A stretch of 64,000 bases of DNA from Pseudoduganella armeniaca (GTDB lineage: Bacteria > Pseudomonadota > Gammaproteobacteria > Burkholderiales > Burkholderiaceae_D), in assembly GCF_003028855.1 (NCBI RefSeq), contig NZ_CP028324.1, positions 992,001 to 1,056,000 on the forward strand. Direction: 5' to 3'. The position numbers and the translations under genes are program-made. The notes under the pieces were generated by a model, which saw only the letters and a list, made by a program, of their open reading frames with translations, was not told the origin of the DNA and did not search any database. Positions within the stretch are counted from its first letter, which is position 1; the number at the start of each line of letters is the position of its first letter. Below, piece by piece: positions 16,349-23,899 of this stretch.

Positions 16349-17245
16349 ATGAAAAGCCTTTACCAGTCCTCCATCAAATCCCTGCCACTGCTCGGCCATG
16401 GCAAGGTCCGCGACAACTACGCCGTCGGTGACGACAAGATCCTGATCGTCACGACCGACCGCCTGTCGGCGTTCGACGTCGTCATGAACGAACCGATCCC
16501 CGGCAAGGGCATGGTGCTGAACCAGATGAGCGATTTCTGGTTCGAAAAACTCGGCCATATCGTGCCGAACCACCTGACCGGCGTGGCGCCGGAATCGGTT
16601 GTCGCAGCGGATGAAGTGGACCAGGTGAAGGGCCGCGCCGTCGTGGCCAAGCGCCTGAAGCCGATCCTGGTGGAGGCGGTCGTGCGCGGCTACATCATCG
16701 GTTCCGGCTGGAAAGACTACCAGGCCACGGGCAGCGTTTGCGGCATCGAGCTGCCGCAAGGCCTGCGCCAGGCCGACAAGCTGCCCGAGCCGCTGTTCAC
16801 CCCGGCCGCGAAAGCCGACCTGGGCGAGCACGACGAGAACATCAGCTTTGCCGACATGGAGAACCGCATCGGCGCCGAGCTGGCCGCCAAGATGCGCGAC
16901 GTCAGCATCGCCCTGTACAAGGCGGCAGCCGACTACGCCGCCACCCGCGGCATCATCATCGCCGACACCAAGTTCGAGTTCGGCCTGGACGAGAACGGCG
17001 TGATGCACCTGATGGACGAAGTGCTGACGGCCGATTCGTCGCGCTTCTGGCCGGCCGATTCGTACGCGCCGGACATGTCGCCGCCGTCGTTCGACAAGCA
17101 GTTCGTGCGCGACTACCTGGAAACGCTGACGGAGTGGAAGAAGACGCCGCCGGCGCCAGCGCTGCCAGCAGAGGTGATCGAAAAAACCCAGGCCAAGTAC
17201 TTCGAAGCCATCGAACGCCTGACCGGCGAGAAGCTGAAGGTCTGA
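16349..17245 (+). CDS. purC: SAICAR synthase
   Basis: This 298-residue enzyme joins CAIR and aspartate in purine synthesis. Motifs include GKVRDNYAVGDDKILIVTTDRLSAFDVVM (the ATP-binding glycine region), EAVVRGYIIGSGW and LIIADTKFEFG-like IIIADTKFEFGLDE. Length fits the longer, proteobacterial/yeast-like form. purE starts one base after the stop, so purC, purE, purK and tsaC look like one operon. Confidence 0.97.
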   Translation: MKSLYQSSIKSLPLLGHGKVRDNYAVGDDKILIVTTDRLSAFDVVMNEPIPGKGMVLNQMSDFWFEKLGHIVPNHLTGVAPESVVAADEVDQVKGRAVVAKRLKPILVEAVVRGYIIGSGWKDYQATGSVCGIELPQGLRQADKLPEPLFTPAAKADLGEHDENISFADMENRIGAELAAKMRDVSIALYKAAADYAATRGIIIADTKFEFGLDENGVMHLMDEVLTADSSRFWPADSYAPDMSPPSFDKQFVRDYLETLTEWKKTPPAPALPAEVIEKTQAKYFEAIERLTGEKLKV

Positions 17246-17246
17246 G

Positions 17247-17747
17247 ATGGCCGAGTCGAAGCAGCCGCTGGTCGGCGTCATCATGGGTTCCAGCTCCGAC
17301 TGGGACGTGATGCAGCACGCCGTCGCCATCCTGAAGCAGTTCAACGTGCCGTTCGAGGCGCAGGTGATCTCGGCCCACCGCATGCCGGACGAGATGTTTA
17401 CCTATGCGGAAACGGCGCGCTCGCGCGGCCTGCGCGCGATCATCGCCGGCGCCGGCGGTGCCGCGCACCTGCCCGGCATGGTGGCGGCCAAGACCATCGT
17501 GCCGGTGCTGGGCGTGCCCGTGCCGTCGAAATACCTGCGCGGCGAGGATTCGCTGCTGTCCATCGTGCAGATGCCGAAGGGCGTGCCGGTGTCCACGTTC
17601 GCCATCGGCGAAGCCGGTGCCGCCAACGCGGCGCTGACGGCGGTGGCCATCCTGGCCGCCACCGACGACGCCCTGGCGCAGCAACTGGAAGCGTTCCGCG
17701 CCACGCAGACCGCGGCCGCCAAGGCCATGATTTTGCCGGTTGAGTAA
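17247..17747 (+). CDS. purE: N5-CAIR mutase
   Basis: This 166-residue class I PurE converts N5-CAIR to CAIR. The signatures GVIMGSSSDWDVM, VISAHRMPD with the catalytic His, IIAGAGGAAHLPGM and GEDSLLSIVQMPKGVPVSTFAIG are all seen. Its stop abuts the purK ATG with no gap. Confidence 0.98.
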   Translation: MAESKQPLVGVIMGSSSDWDVMQHAVAILKQFNVPFEAQVISAHRMPDEMFTYAETARSRGLRAIIAGAGGAAHLPGMVAAKTIVPVLGVPVPSKYLRGEDSLLSIVQMPKGVPVSTFAIGEAGAANAALTAVAILAATDDALAQQLEAFRATQTAAAKAMILPVE

Positions 17748-18986
17748 ATGAACGAAATGAAGCCAGATACGGCCCAGCGCGTCGACTTTGCCGCGCTGGC
17801 CGAGCCACAATTTTTACCCGCCGTCCCCAGCGCCAATCCGCCCACGTGGCTGGGCGTGATGGGCGGCGGCCAGCTGGGCCGTATGTTCGCGCAGGCGGCC
17901 CAGCAGATGGGTTACCAGGTCGTTGTACTGGAACCCGCCGCCGACTGCCCCGCCGGGCAGGTCGCGCAGCGCCTGATCAACGCTGGCTATACCGATGGCC
18001 CGGCGCTGGACGAACTGGTCGCGCAGTGCGCGGCCGTCACGACCGAATTCGAGAACGTCCCGGCGGACAGCCTGGCGCGCCTGGCGCAGCAGATCTTTGT
18101 CGCGCCGAACGCCGCCGGTGTCTCGGTGGCGCAGGACCGCATCGCCGAGAAGACCTTCTTTGTCGGCTGCGCCGAAAAATCCGGCGTGCTGCCGGCGCCG
18201 CACAAGGTGATCGCGTCGCAGGCGGACATCGACGCCATCGGCGACGAGCTGCTCCCCGGCATCCTGAAGACGGTGCGCATGGGCTACGACGGCAAGGGCC
18301 AGGTGCGCGTGGCGTCCCGCGAGGACGTGCGCGCCGCGTTCGAGTCGATGGGTGGCGTCACCTGCCTGCTTGAAAAAATGCTGCCGCTGGCCTACGAGAT
18401 CTCCGTGCTGACGGCGCGCGGCGTGGACGGCCAGTCGGTGGTCTACCCGATCGCCGAGAACGTCCACCGCGACGGCATCCTGTTCACGACCACCGTGCCG
18501 GGACCGAACGTGTCGATCGAATGCGCGCAAAAAGCGCAGGCTGCCGCGACCGCGTTCGTCGCCGAGCTGGGTTACGTCGGCGTGCTGTGCATCGAGTTCT
18601 TCGTGCTGACGGACGGTTCGCTGGTGGTGAACGAGATGGCGCCGCGCCCGCACAACTCCGGCCACTACACGATGGACGCGTGCATCACCAGCCAGTTCGC
18701 CCAGCAGGTGCGGGCGATGGCGCGGCTGCCGCTGGGCGATGTGCGCCAGCATTCGCCGGCCGTCATGCTCAATATCCTGGGCGACGTCTGGTTCGAGGGC
18801 GAGACATACCGCGAGCCAAGCTGGGACAAGGTCGTCGCGCTGCCGGGTGCCAACCTGCACCTGTACGGCAAGGACGATCCGCGCCCGGGCCGCAAGATGG
18901 GCCACGTGACCTTCGTCGGCCACACCCTGGACGATGCGCAGCGCCAGTTCGAGGCCGCCTGCGCCATCCTGGGAATCGCGCCGTGA
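17748..18986 (+). CDS. purK: N5-carboxyaminoimidazole ribonucleotide synthase
   Basis: This 412-residue ATP-grasp enzyme makes N5-CAIR. The N-terminal nucleotide motif GVMGGGQLGRMFAQAAQQMGY, TTEFENVP, KTVRMGYDGKGQ and NEMAPRPHNSGHYT are typical. About 30 residues precede the usual N terminus, which may be a real extension, since the ATG directly abuts purE and translation would be coupled. It overlaps tsaC by four bases (GTGA). Confidence 0.97.
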   Translation: MNEMKPDTAQRVDFAALAEPQFLPAVPSANPPTWLGVMGGGQLGRMFAQAAQQMGYQVVVLEPAADCPAGQVAQRLINAGYTDGPALDELVAQCAAVTTEFENVPADSLARLAQQIFVAPNAAGVSVAQDRIAEKTFFVGCAEKSGVLPAPHKVIASQADIDAIGDELLPGILKTVRMGYDGKGQVRVASREDVRAAFESMGGVTCLLEKMLPLAYEISVLTARGVDGQSVVYPIAENVHRDGILFTTTVPGPNVSIECAQKAQAAATAFVAELGYVGVLCIEFFVLTDGSLVVNEMAPRPHNSGHYTMDACITSQFAQQVRAMARLPLGDVRQHSPAVMLNILGDVWFEGETYREPSWDKVVALPGANLHLYGKDDPRPGRKMGHVTFVGHTLDDAQRQFEAACAILGIAP

Positions 18987-19987
18987 CGGAGCAGGTCATC
19001 CTCGACGCGGCCGCCACGCTCGAAGCGGGCGGCCTGGTCGCCTTCCCGACCGAGACCGTGTACGGCCTGGGTGCCGACGCGGAAAACCCGGCCGCGGTCG
19101 CCAGCATCTACGCGGCCAAGGGCCGTCCGAACGACCATCCGGTGATCGTCCACGTGGCGCCTGGCGCCGACCTGGATTATTGGGTCTCCGATATCCCGGA
19201 CGAGGCGCGCCAGCTGGTCGCCGCCTTCTGGCCCGGTCCGCTGACCTTGATCCTGAAACGTCACGCGCATATTCCGGACGCGGTGTCCGGCGGCCAGGAC
19301 ACGGTCGGCCTGCGCTGCCCGTCGCACCCGGTCGCGATGGCGCTGCTGTCGGCGTTCAAGGGCGGCAAGGGCGGCGTGGCGGCACCGTCCGCCAACAAGT
19401 TCGGCAACGTCAGCCCGACCACGGCGCAGCACGTGCGCGACGAGTTCGGCCCCGACGCGGGCATCGCGGTGCTCGATGGCGGCTCCAGCCAGGTCGGCAT
19501 CGAATCGACGATCCTCGACCTGTCGCGCCTGGCCACGCACGGCCCCGTGCTGCTGCGTCCCGGCCATATCAGCGCCACGCAGATCGCCGCCGTGGTCGGC
19601 GCCATGCCGGTCGCACCGGACGCCAGCGCGCCACGTGCTTCGGGCACGCTGGAATCGCACTACGCGCCGAAGGCGCCGGTGGCGCTGGTCGCCACGGCGC
19701 AACTGGACGCGTTGTTGAACGCGCTGGCCGACAAGGGCCGCCGCGTCGCGCTGATCCATTACTCGCCGCTGCTGACCCGCGCTGCCGCCCAGCACGCGCT
19801 GCCGGAAGACCCGGCCGGCTATGCCCACGGCATCTACGCCGCGCTGCGCGCGATGGACCGCACGGATGCGGAACTGATCCTGGTCGAGACGCCGCCGCAG
19901 GACGACAACTGGCTGGGCGTCAACGACCGGCTGCGCCGTTCGGCCTACGGCTCTGCCGGCATCGTCGAACGGTTCCTGCAAGCGTAA
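18983..19987 (+). CDS. tsaC: Threonylcarbamoyl-AMP synthase, Sua5 type
   Basis: This 334-residue protein makes threonylcarbamoyl-AMP for the tRNA t6A modification. The YrdC domain (about 1-195) has VAFPTETVYGLGADA, the KGRPNDHP motif and PSANKFGNVSPT. The extra C-terminal Sua5 domain begins near 210 (SHYAPKAPVALV). The start is GTG 18983, inside the purK stop region, giving a GTGA overlap; no family residues precede it. Its last place in the pur operon links tRNA modification with purine supply only by position. Confidence 0.94.
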   Translation: MTEQVILDAAATLEAGGLVAFPTETVYGLGADAENPAAVASIYAAKGRPNDHPVIVHVAPGADLDYWVSDIPDEARQLVAAFWPGPLTLILKRHAHIPDAVSGGQDTVGLRCPSHPVAMALLSAFKGGKGGVAAPSANKFGNVSPTTAQHVRDEFGPDAGIAVLDGGSSQVGIESTILDLSRLATHGPVLLRPGHISATQIAAVVGAMPVAPDASAPRASGTLESHYAPKAPVALVATAQLDALLNALADKGRRVALIHYSPLLTRAAAQHALPEDPAGYAHGIYAALRAMDRTDAELILVETPPQDDNWLGVNDRLRRSAYGSAGIVERFLQA

Positions 19988-20045
19988 CGTACCGGCACCA
20001 GCTGCTGGTTGATTGCCACTAGCCGCATTACCCCCAAAGCAGAGG

Positions 20046-20076
20046 CTGGGGTCAGACCCGCCGGGTCTGACCCCAG
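20046..20076. repeat. Palindrome, GGGGTCAGACCC type
   Basis: A perfect 14-3-14 inverted repeat, with arms beginning CTGGGGTCAGACCC, lies 58 bp after tsaC. It belongs to the same GGGGTC/GACCCC repeat class as the doublets at 20127 and 48278. Only three T near it, so termination is not assured. Confidence 0.85.
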
Positions 20077-20126
20077 GGTTTGGTCTTGGGTTGCTGGATA
20101 CGGGCATTCCGCTGGCGCCACAGTCT

Positions 20127-20201
20127 CAGGGTCTGTCCCTTCGGGACTGACCCTGGTTTTCCATGGCGGCGCGCGCGAATCGATAAAAACCGGGGTCAGT
20201 C
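20127..20201. repeat. REPIN-like doublet, left part (split by IS)
   Basis: A palindrome CAGGGTCTGTCCC-TTC-GGGACTGACCCTG (20127-20155) is followed by GGTTTT, a spacer, then GATAAAAACC (20182-20191) and the first ten bases of a second palindrome, GGGGTCAGTC. The rest of that palindrome resumes after the IS at 21504. The same design, with GGTTTTTATC and GATTAAAACC linkers facing each other, is intact at 48278-48373. Confidence 0.85.
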
Positions 20202-20229
20202 TGAGGTAGCCCGGATATCGTAGCCAGGT

Positions 20230-21084
20230 TTAATTGGGGGCCGGGTACAATTTTTCGACCTCCATCGGGCTGAGGTATCTCAGCGTCTGGTGGGGGCGCC
20301 GCCGATTGTAGTAGAGCTCAATGAAACTCGCTATCTCGGCGATGGCGCTAGCCCTTGTTTCGTACATCGTGTGGCGTGTCAGTTCGTTCTTGAGCGTGGA
20401 GAACCAGCTCTCTGCCACGGCATTGTCGTGGCAGTTGCCTCGTCGGCTCATACTTGCCTTGAGACCGCGTTCGTCGAGCACCGCTCGGTACAGTTTGGAT
20501 CCATATACCGAGCCCTGATCTGTGTGGCAGATGAGTCCCGGTTCCGGTTTGCGCTGTGCATAGGCCATCCTTAGCGCAGCGATGGGCAACGAAGCGTCCT
20601 GACACTGATTCATAGCCCACCCAACTATTCGACGAGCAAACAGGTCAAGCACGATGGCTAGATGGACCCACCCCTCACGGGTATGGATCGTTGTGATATC
20701 GCTGACCCAAACCTTGTTCGGCGCCGTTACGGTAAATGCTCTCTTGAGCAGGTCGGGCGCAGGCGGCTCGGTGTGCTGATGGGCCCTCATTACGCGGAAC
20801 TTGGACTTGCGCTTAGCCTCAATGGCCTCGATCTTGCGTAGGCGTGTTACCCGGTGCTTGCCACACACGATCCCGCTAGCGTTGAGCAAACGCCACGTCT
20901 TCACCGCACCTAAAGCATGGCGATGTGAGTCGTGCAGACTACGAATCTGCTGACGCAGTGTGAGATCCTCCCGACTGCGCATACTGGACGGTCGACGGCG
21001 GAAAGCGTAATAGGTGCTGCACTTCACATTCAGCACTCGGCACAGGGAACGCACAGGGTGGTGCTTGGACTGTTCTTCGATCAC
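20230..21084 (-). CDS. IS3-family transposase OrfB (DDE integrase core)
   Basis: This 284-residue protein is the catalytic part of an IS3-type transposase. The DDE triad is visible as the Asp of WVSDITTI, the Asp of CHTDQGSVY and the Glu of NAVAESWFSTLKNE, with the closing YYNRRRPHQTL motif. It starts GTG at 21084 within the orfA stop (GTGA). The frame stays open upstream and carries typical OrfAB linker residues (CANEATKYAVIEEQ), so the active product is probably the frameshifted OrfAB fusion. Confidence 0.95.
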   Translation of the reverse strand: MIEEQSKHHPVRSLCRVLNVKCSTYYAFRRRPSSMRSREDLTLRQQIRSLHDSHRHALGAVKTWRLLNASGIVCGKHRVTRLRKIEAIEAKRKSKFRVMRAHQHTEPPAPDLLKRAFTVTAPNKVWVSDITTIHTREGWVHLAIVLDLFARRIVGWAMNQCQDASLPIAALRMAYAQRKPEPGLICHTDQGSVYGSKLYRAVLDERGLKASMSRRGNCHDNAVAESWFSTLKNELTRHTMYETRASAIAEIASFIELYYNRRRPHQTLRYLSPMEVEKLYPAPN

Positions 21085-21440
21085 GGCGTACTTCGTCGCT
21101 TCATTCGCGCAAAGGACGCTTCCAACTTTTTTAATAGTTCGAGGTCCTCCTTCACTCTGCTTAGCTCGCGTTTGACCCGTGCCAACTCACTTTCTTCGCT
21201 ATCGGGCTTGCGGCCACGACCGGTGAAGCTTGCCTCTGCGCCGTTTTGCTCAATCACTTTTGCCCATTTATAGAGCTGATTGCGCCGTACACCCAATTCG
21301 CTAGCAAGCGCCTGCGCTGTCTGCTTGCCATCCTTGAGGCGCGCAACGGCGGCAAGCTTAAATTCTTTGGTGTAGACAACAGGATGCTGGCGCTGCGCTC
21401 CAACATCCTTGTCTGGTGTGGTTGGTGGTTTCGTGGTCAT
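21081..21440 (-). CDS. IS3-family OrfA (helix-turn-helix and leucine zipper)
   Basis: This 119-residue protein has an HTH_Tnp_1-like domain (FKLAAVARLKDGKQTAQALASELGVRRNQLYKW) and a C-terminal coiled coil (ELARVKRELSRVKEDLELLKKLEAS) as in IS3 OrfA proteins, which bind the ends and regulate transposition. Near its end the mRNA reads A AAA AAG, a classic -1 slippage site that joins it to orfB. Confidence 0.94.
   Translation of the reverse strand: MTTKPPTTPDKDVGAQRQHPVVYTKEFKLAAVARLKDGKQTAQALASELGVRRNQLYKWAKVIEQNGAEASFTGRGRKPDSEESELARVKRELSRVKEDLELLKKLEASFARMKRRSTP
21126..21132 (-). promoter_or_regulatory. Programmed -1 frameshift site of the IS
   Basis: On the minus strand the heptamer AAAAAAG lies in the Leu-Lys-Lys codons of orfA in the A-AAA-AAG phase. 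A -1 slip moves ribosomes into the orfB frame 42 bases before the orfB GTG, through an open stretch without stops. This matches the known OrfAB strategy of IS3 elements. Confidence 0.82.
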
Positions 21441-21503
21441 TGGGTCCTCTAGGATACGAATTGTCCCCCATTTCGACCTGACTACAAATTCCGGTACACC
21501 TCA

Positions 21504-21527
21504 GTCCCGTTCAACGGGACAGACCCC
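21504..21527. repeat. REPIN-like doublet, right part after IS
   Basis: This completes the palindrome begun at 20192: joined without the IS it reads GGGGTC A GTCCCGTT C AACGGGAC A GACCCC, a 31-bp palindrome. The bases after it (AAGCCCCGAGG) resemble those after the intact copy at 48374. Confidence 0.85.
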
Positions 21528-21710
21528 AAGCCCCGAGGCGCGTGCAGAGCGCTGCTGGTTGGGCAATAGCCCATGCCATGTTGCAATCCGCTCACTACTG
21601 TTGTTTTTACCAGAATCTCCCTGTACGGCGCCCGGCAACACTGGCATATTAGCCAGATTGCGACCGGCCCATCCGTTGGCTGGCGAAACAATACATAGTC
21701 AGGAGACACC

Positions 21711-23090
21711 ATGCGTCACACCAAACTCGCCCTTGCCGTTGCCTTTGCCGCCGTCCTGGCCGGCTGCGGCGGCAACAGCGGCGATCCGCAGCCCGGCGGC
21801 CAGACCAACCGCGTCAAGTTCGCCTCGCAGGTCACGTTCGGCGACAGCCTGTCCGACGTCGGCAGCTACAACGTCGGTACCGTCAAGGCGCTGGGCGGCG
21901 GCAAGTTCACGATCAACGGCAACAACACGTCCGTCGCGCCCGAGCTGACCGGCAAGAACTGGACCGAACTGATGGCCGCGCAGCTGCAGCTGCCGGCACC
22001 CTGTGCCGCGCAGACGGGCCTGGATGGCGACGCCACGCTGGGCTTTGCCGTACCGGTCGTCAACCACCCCGAGTGCTTCGGCTACGCCCAGGGCGGCGCG
22101 CGCGTGACCAATCCGATCGGCGCCGGCCACAAGGCCACCGGCAGCGCGTTGGGCGCGTTGACCGTGCCCGTCGTGACGCAAATCCAGAACCACCTGGCCA
22201 AGGTGGGCGGCGCGTTCAAGGGCGACGAAGTGGTGTTCGTGATGGCGGGCGGTAACGACGTCCTCGTCAGCCTGGCCCAGCTGCAGGCCGGCGCCACCGC
22301 GGCCGGTACCAAGGCCGGCAAGACGGCCTTCGCCACCAGCCTGGCGACCCAGCTGGCGGCCGGCACGACCAACCCGGCCACGGCCGCGCAAGCGATCGGC
22401 GCGGCCATCGCGACCGCCGCGGCGCAGCCCGGCGCCACCAACGAGCTGATCGTCGGCGCCGCCGTGCAGGCCGCCGTGCGCGCCGGCTACACCGCCGCCG
22501 CCTCGGTCTCCGTGTACGGCCCGATCGCCAGGACGGCCGAACAGGTCGGTAACACGGCCGGCGCCAAGGCCGGTGCCGACTACGTGACGGCCCAGGCTCC
22601 CGGCCTCGTCGCCGCGCTGGCCACCGCCGGTGCCGAGCTGGCCACCCTGGTCAAGACGCAGCTGATCGGCAAGGGCGCCAACTACGTCGTCGTCAACAAC
22701 CTGCCGGACGTGGCAACGACCCCGGCCGCGCGCAGCAAGGACGAAGCCACGCGCGCCCTGATCGACAAGATGGTGCAGGCGTTTAACGCGCAACTGAACT
22801 CCGCCCTGGCGGCCGAACCGAAGGCACTGATCGTCGACGTCTATGCCGTCAGCCACGACCAGGCCACCAATCCCGGCCCGTACGGCCTGACCAACGTCAG
22901 CGAACCGGCCTGCGAACTGACGCCGCCGAAGAACCAGCTGGCCAGCTCGCTGGGCTGCACGGCCGCCAGCCTGAAGGCCGGCGACGTCAGCCACTATTCC
23001 TTCGCCGACGAAGTGCACCCGACCCCATTCAACAACCTGCTGCTGGCGCGCTACGTGTCCCGCTCGATGGTGACGAAAGGCTGGCTCTGA
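21711..23090 (+). CDS. SGNH/GDSL-type lipase/esterase lipoprotein
   Basis: This 459-residue protein has a lipoprotein signal (LAVAFAAVLAGC, lipobox LAGC) and a GDSL hydrolase body. The nucleophile block is VTFGDSLSDVGSYN; MAGGNDVLV supplies the oxyanion Asn; the C-terminal DEVHPTPFNN carries the Asp and His. A 150-residue Ala/Gly-rich insertion lies between blocks. It should act on esters at the cell surface or periplasm. RBS AGGAGA precedes the ATG. The ompW-like gene follows 27 bp later and may be cotranscribed. Confidence 0.9.
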   Translation: MRHTKLALAVAFAAVLAGCGGNSGDPQPGGQTNRVKFASQVTFGDSLSDVGSYNVGTVKALGGGKFTINGNNTSVAPELTGKNWTELMAAQLQLPAPCAAQTGLDGDATLGFAVPVVNHPECFGYAQGGARVTNPIGAGHKATGSALGALTVPVVTQIQNHLAKVGGAFKGDEVVFVMAGGNDVLVSLAQLQAGATAAGTKAGKTAFATSLATQLAAGTTNPATAAQAIGAAIATAAAQPGATNELIVGAAVQAAVRAGYTAAASVSVYGPIARTAEQVGNTAGAKAGADYVTAQAPGLVAALATAGAELATLVKTQLIGKGANYVVVNNLPDVATTPAARSKDEATRALIDKMVQAFNAQLNSALAAEPKALIVDVYAVSHDQATNPGPYGLTNVSEPACELTPPKNQLASSLGCTAASLKAGDVSHYSFADEVHPTPFNNLLLARYVSRSMVTKGWL

Positions 23091-23117
23091 TCGCCACCCC
23101 ACAATAAAGGAGACACG

Positions 23118-23798
23118 ATGAACAAGACTCTGCATACGGCAGTCAAACTGCTGGCGCTGGCCGCCGCCTTGGGCGCCGCCGGCGGCGCGGCGGCGCAGGC
23201 CAAGGGCGACTGGACCGTCAAGGTCGGCGTCAACAAGATCACGCCGAAGGTGGAAAGCGGCGACGTCAGCGCGCCTGCGCTGCCCGGCACCAAGGCCGAC
23301 ATCGGCACCGACTCGAAGCCGATCTTCAACCTGGCCTACTTCGTCACCGACAATATCGTGGCCGAACTGGACCTGGGCGTACCGTACCGCCACGACCTGT
23401 TCGGCGCCGGCGCCATCGAGGGCACGGGCAAGCTGGGCACCGCCGACGTGCTGCCGCCCACCTTGTTCGCGCAGTACCGCTTGTTCGGCGCCAACGCCGT
23501 GTTCCGCCCGTACGTGGGCGTGGGCCTGACCTACGCCTACTTCCGCCGCGAGCGCGGCTCGGCCCAGCTGACGGCGGTGCTGAACACCGGTGGCCCGGCG
23601 TCGACGTTCTCGCTGGAAGCGAAGTGGGCCCCCAGCGTGCAACTGGGCGCCAGCTATCGCCTGAACGAGCGCTGGTCGGTCGACGGCGGCGTCATCAAGA
23701 CCAAGGTCAAGACGACGGCCACGTACTCCACCGGGCAAACGCAGGACATCCGGCTCGATCCGGTCGCCGTCAACGTGGGCGTGACGTTCAAGTTCTGA
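23118..23798 (+). CDS. OmpW-family outer-membrane beta-barrel protein
   Basis: This 226-residue protein has a Sec signal (LLALAAALGAAGGAAAQA) and an eight-stranded barrel pattern ending in Phe (VAVNVGVTFKF), as outer-membrane proteins require. Family segments include VKVGVNKITPKVESG, YFVTDNIVAELDLGVPYRHDL and FRPYVGVGLTYAYF. OmpW proteins form narrow hydrophobic channels. A strong terminator follows. Confidence 0.93.
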   Translation: MNKTLHTAVKLLALAAALGAAGGAAAQAKGDWTVKVGVNKITPKVESGDVSAPALPGTKADIGTDSKPIFNLAYFVTDNIVAELDLGVPYRHDLFGAGAIEGTGKLGTADVLPPTLFAQYRLFGANAVFRPYVGVGLTYAYFRRERGSAQLTAVLNTGGPASTFSLEAKWAPSVQLGASYRLNERWSVDGGVIKTKVKTTATYSTGQTQDIRLDPVAVNVGVTFKF

Positions 23799-23817
23799 GC
23801 GGTGCCTGCGGGCACAG

Positions 23818-23846
23818 CGAAAAGCCGGCACTGCCGGCTTTTTTTA
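23818..23846 (+). terminator. Rho-independent terminator after ompW-like gene
   Basis: The stem AAAGCCGGC / GCCGGCTTT with loop ACT is followed by further T residues (seven T in all). It lies 20 bp after the stop and ends the GDSL-ompW unit. Confidence 0.92.
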
Positions 23847-23884
23847 TGGCGTTGCCGCGCGCAAACGTGCGCGGCGAGCCCCCT

Positions 23885-23893
23885 TGATATACT
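23885..23893 (+). promoter_or_regulatory. Extended -10 promoter at the kinase start
   Basis: TGA-TATACT fits an extended -10 (TGn-TATAAT) box. Only six bases separate it from the ATG at 23900, so transcription would begin at or next to the start codon, giving a leaderless mRNA, unless translation really begins further down. Confidence 0.4.
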
Positions 23894-23899
23894 CGCTGC

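Larger units (their letters stand above)
20202..21503 (-). mobile_element. Complete IS3-family insertion sequence (1302 bp)
   Basis: The element carries orfA and orfB on the minus strand and imperfect terminal inverted repeats of about 39 bp; both ends start TGAGGT and share CCGGA, GTAG, CAGGT and GGGGG at matching positions. A 3-bp direct repeat GTC (20199-20201 and 21504-21506) flanks it, the usual IS3 target duplication. Removing the IS and one GTC restores a perfect repeat palindrome, so the insertion point is certain. Confidence 0.94.

Noticed and set aside
20926..21273. Plus-strand frames inside the IS
   Set aside because: They are shadows of orfA/orfB and have no transposase or passenger-gene motifs.
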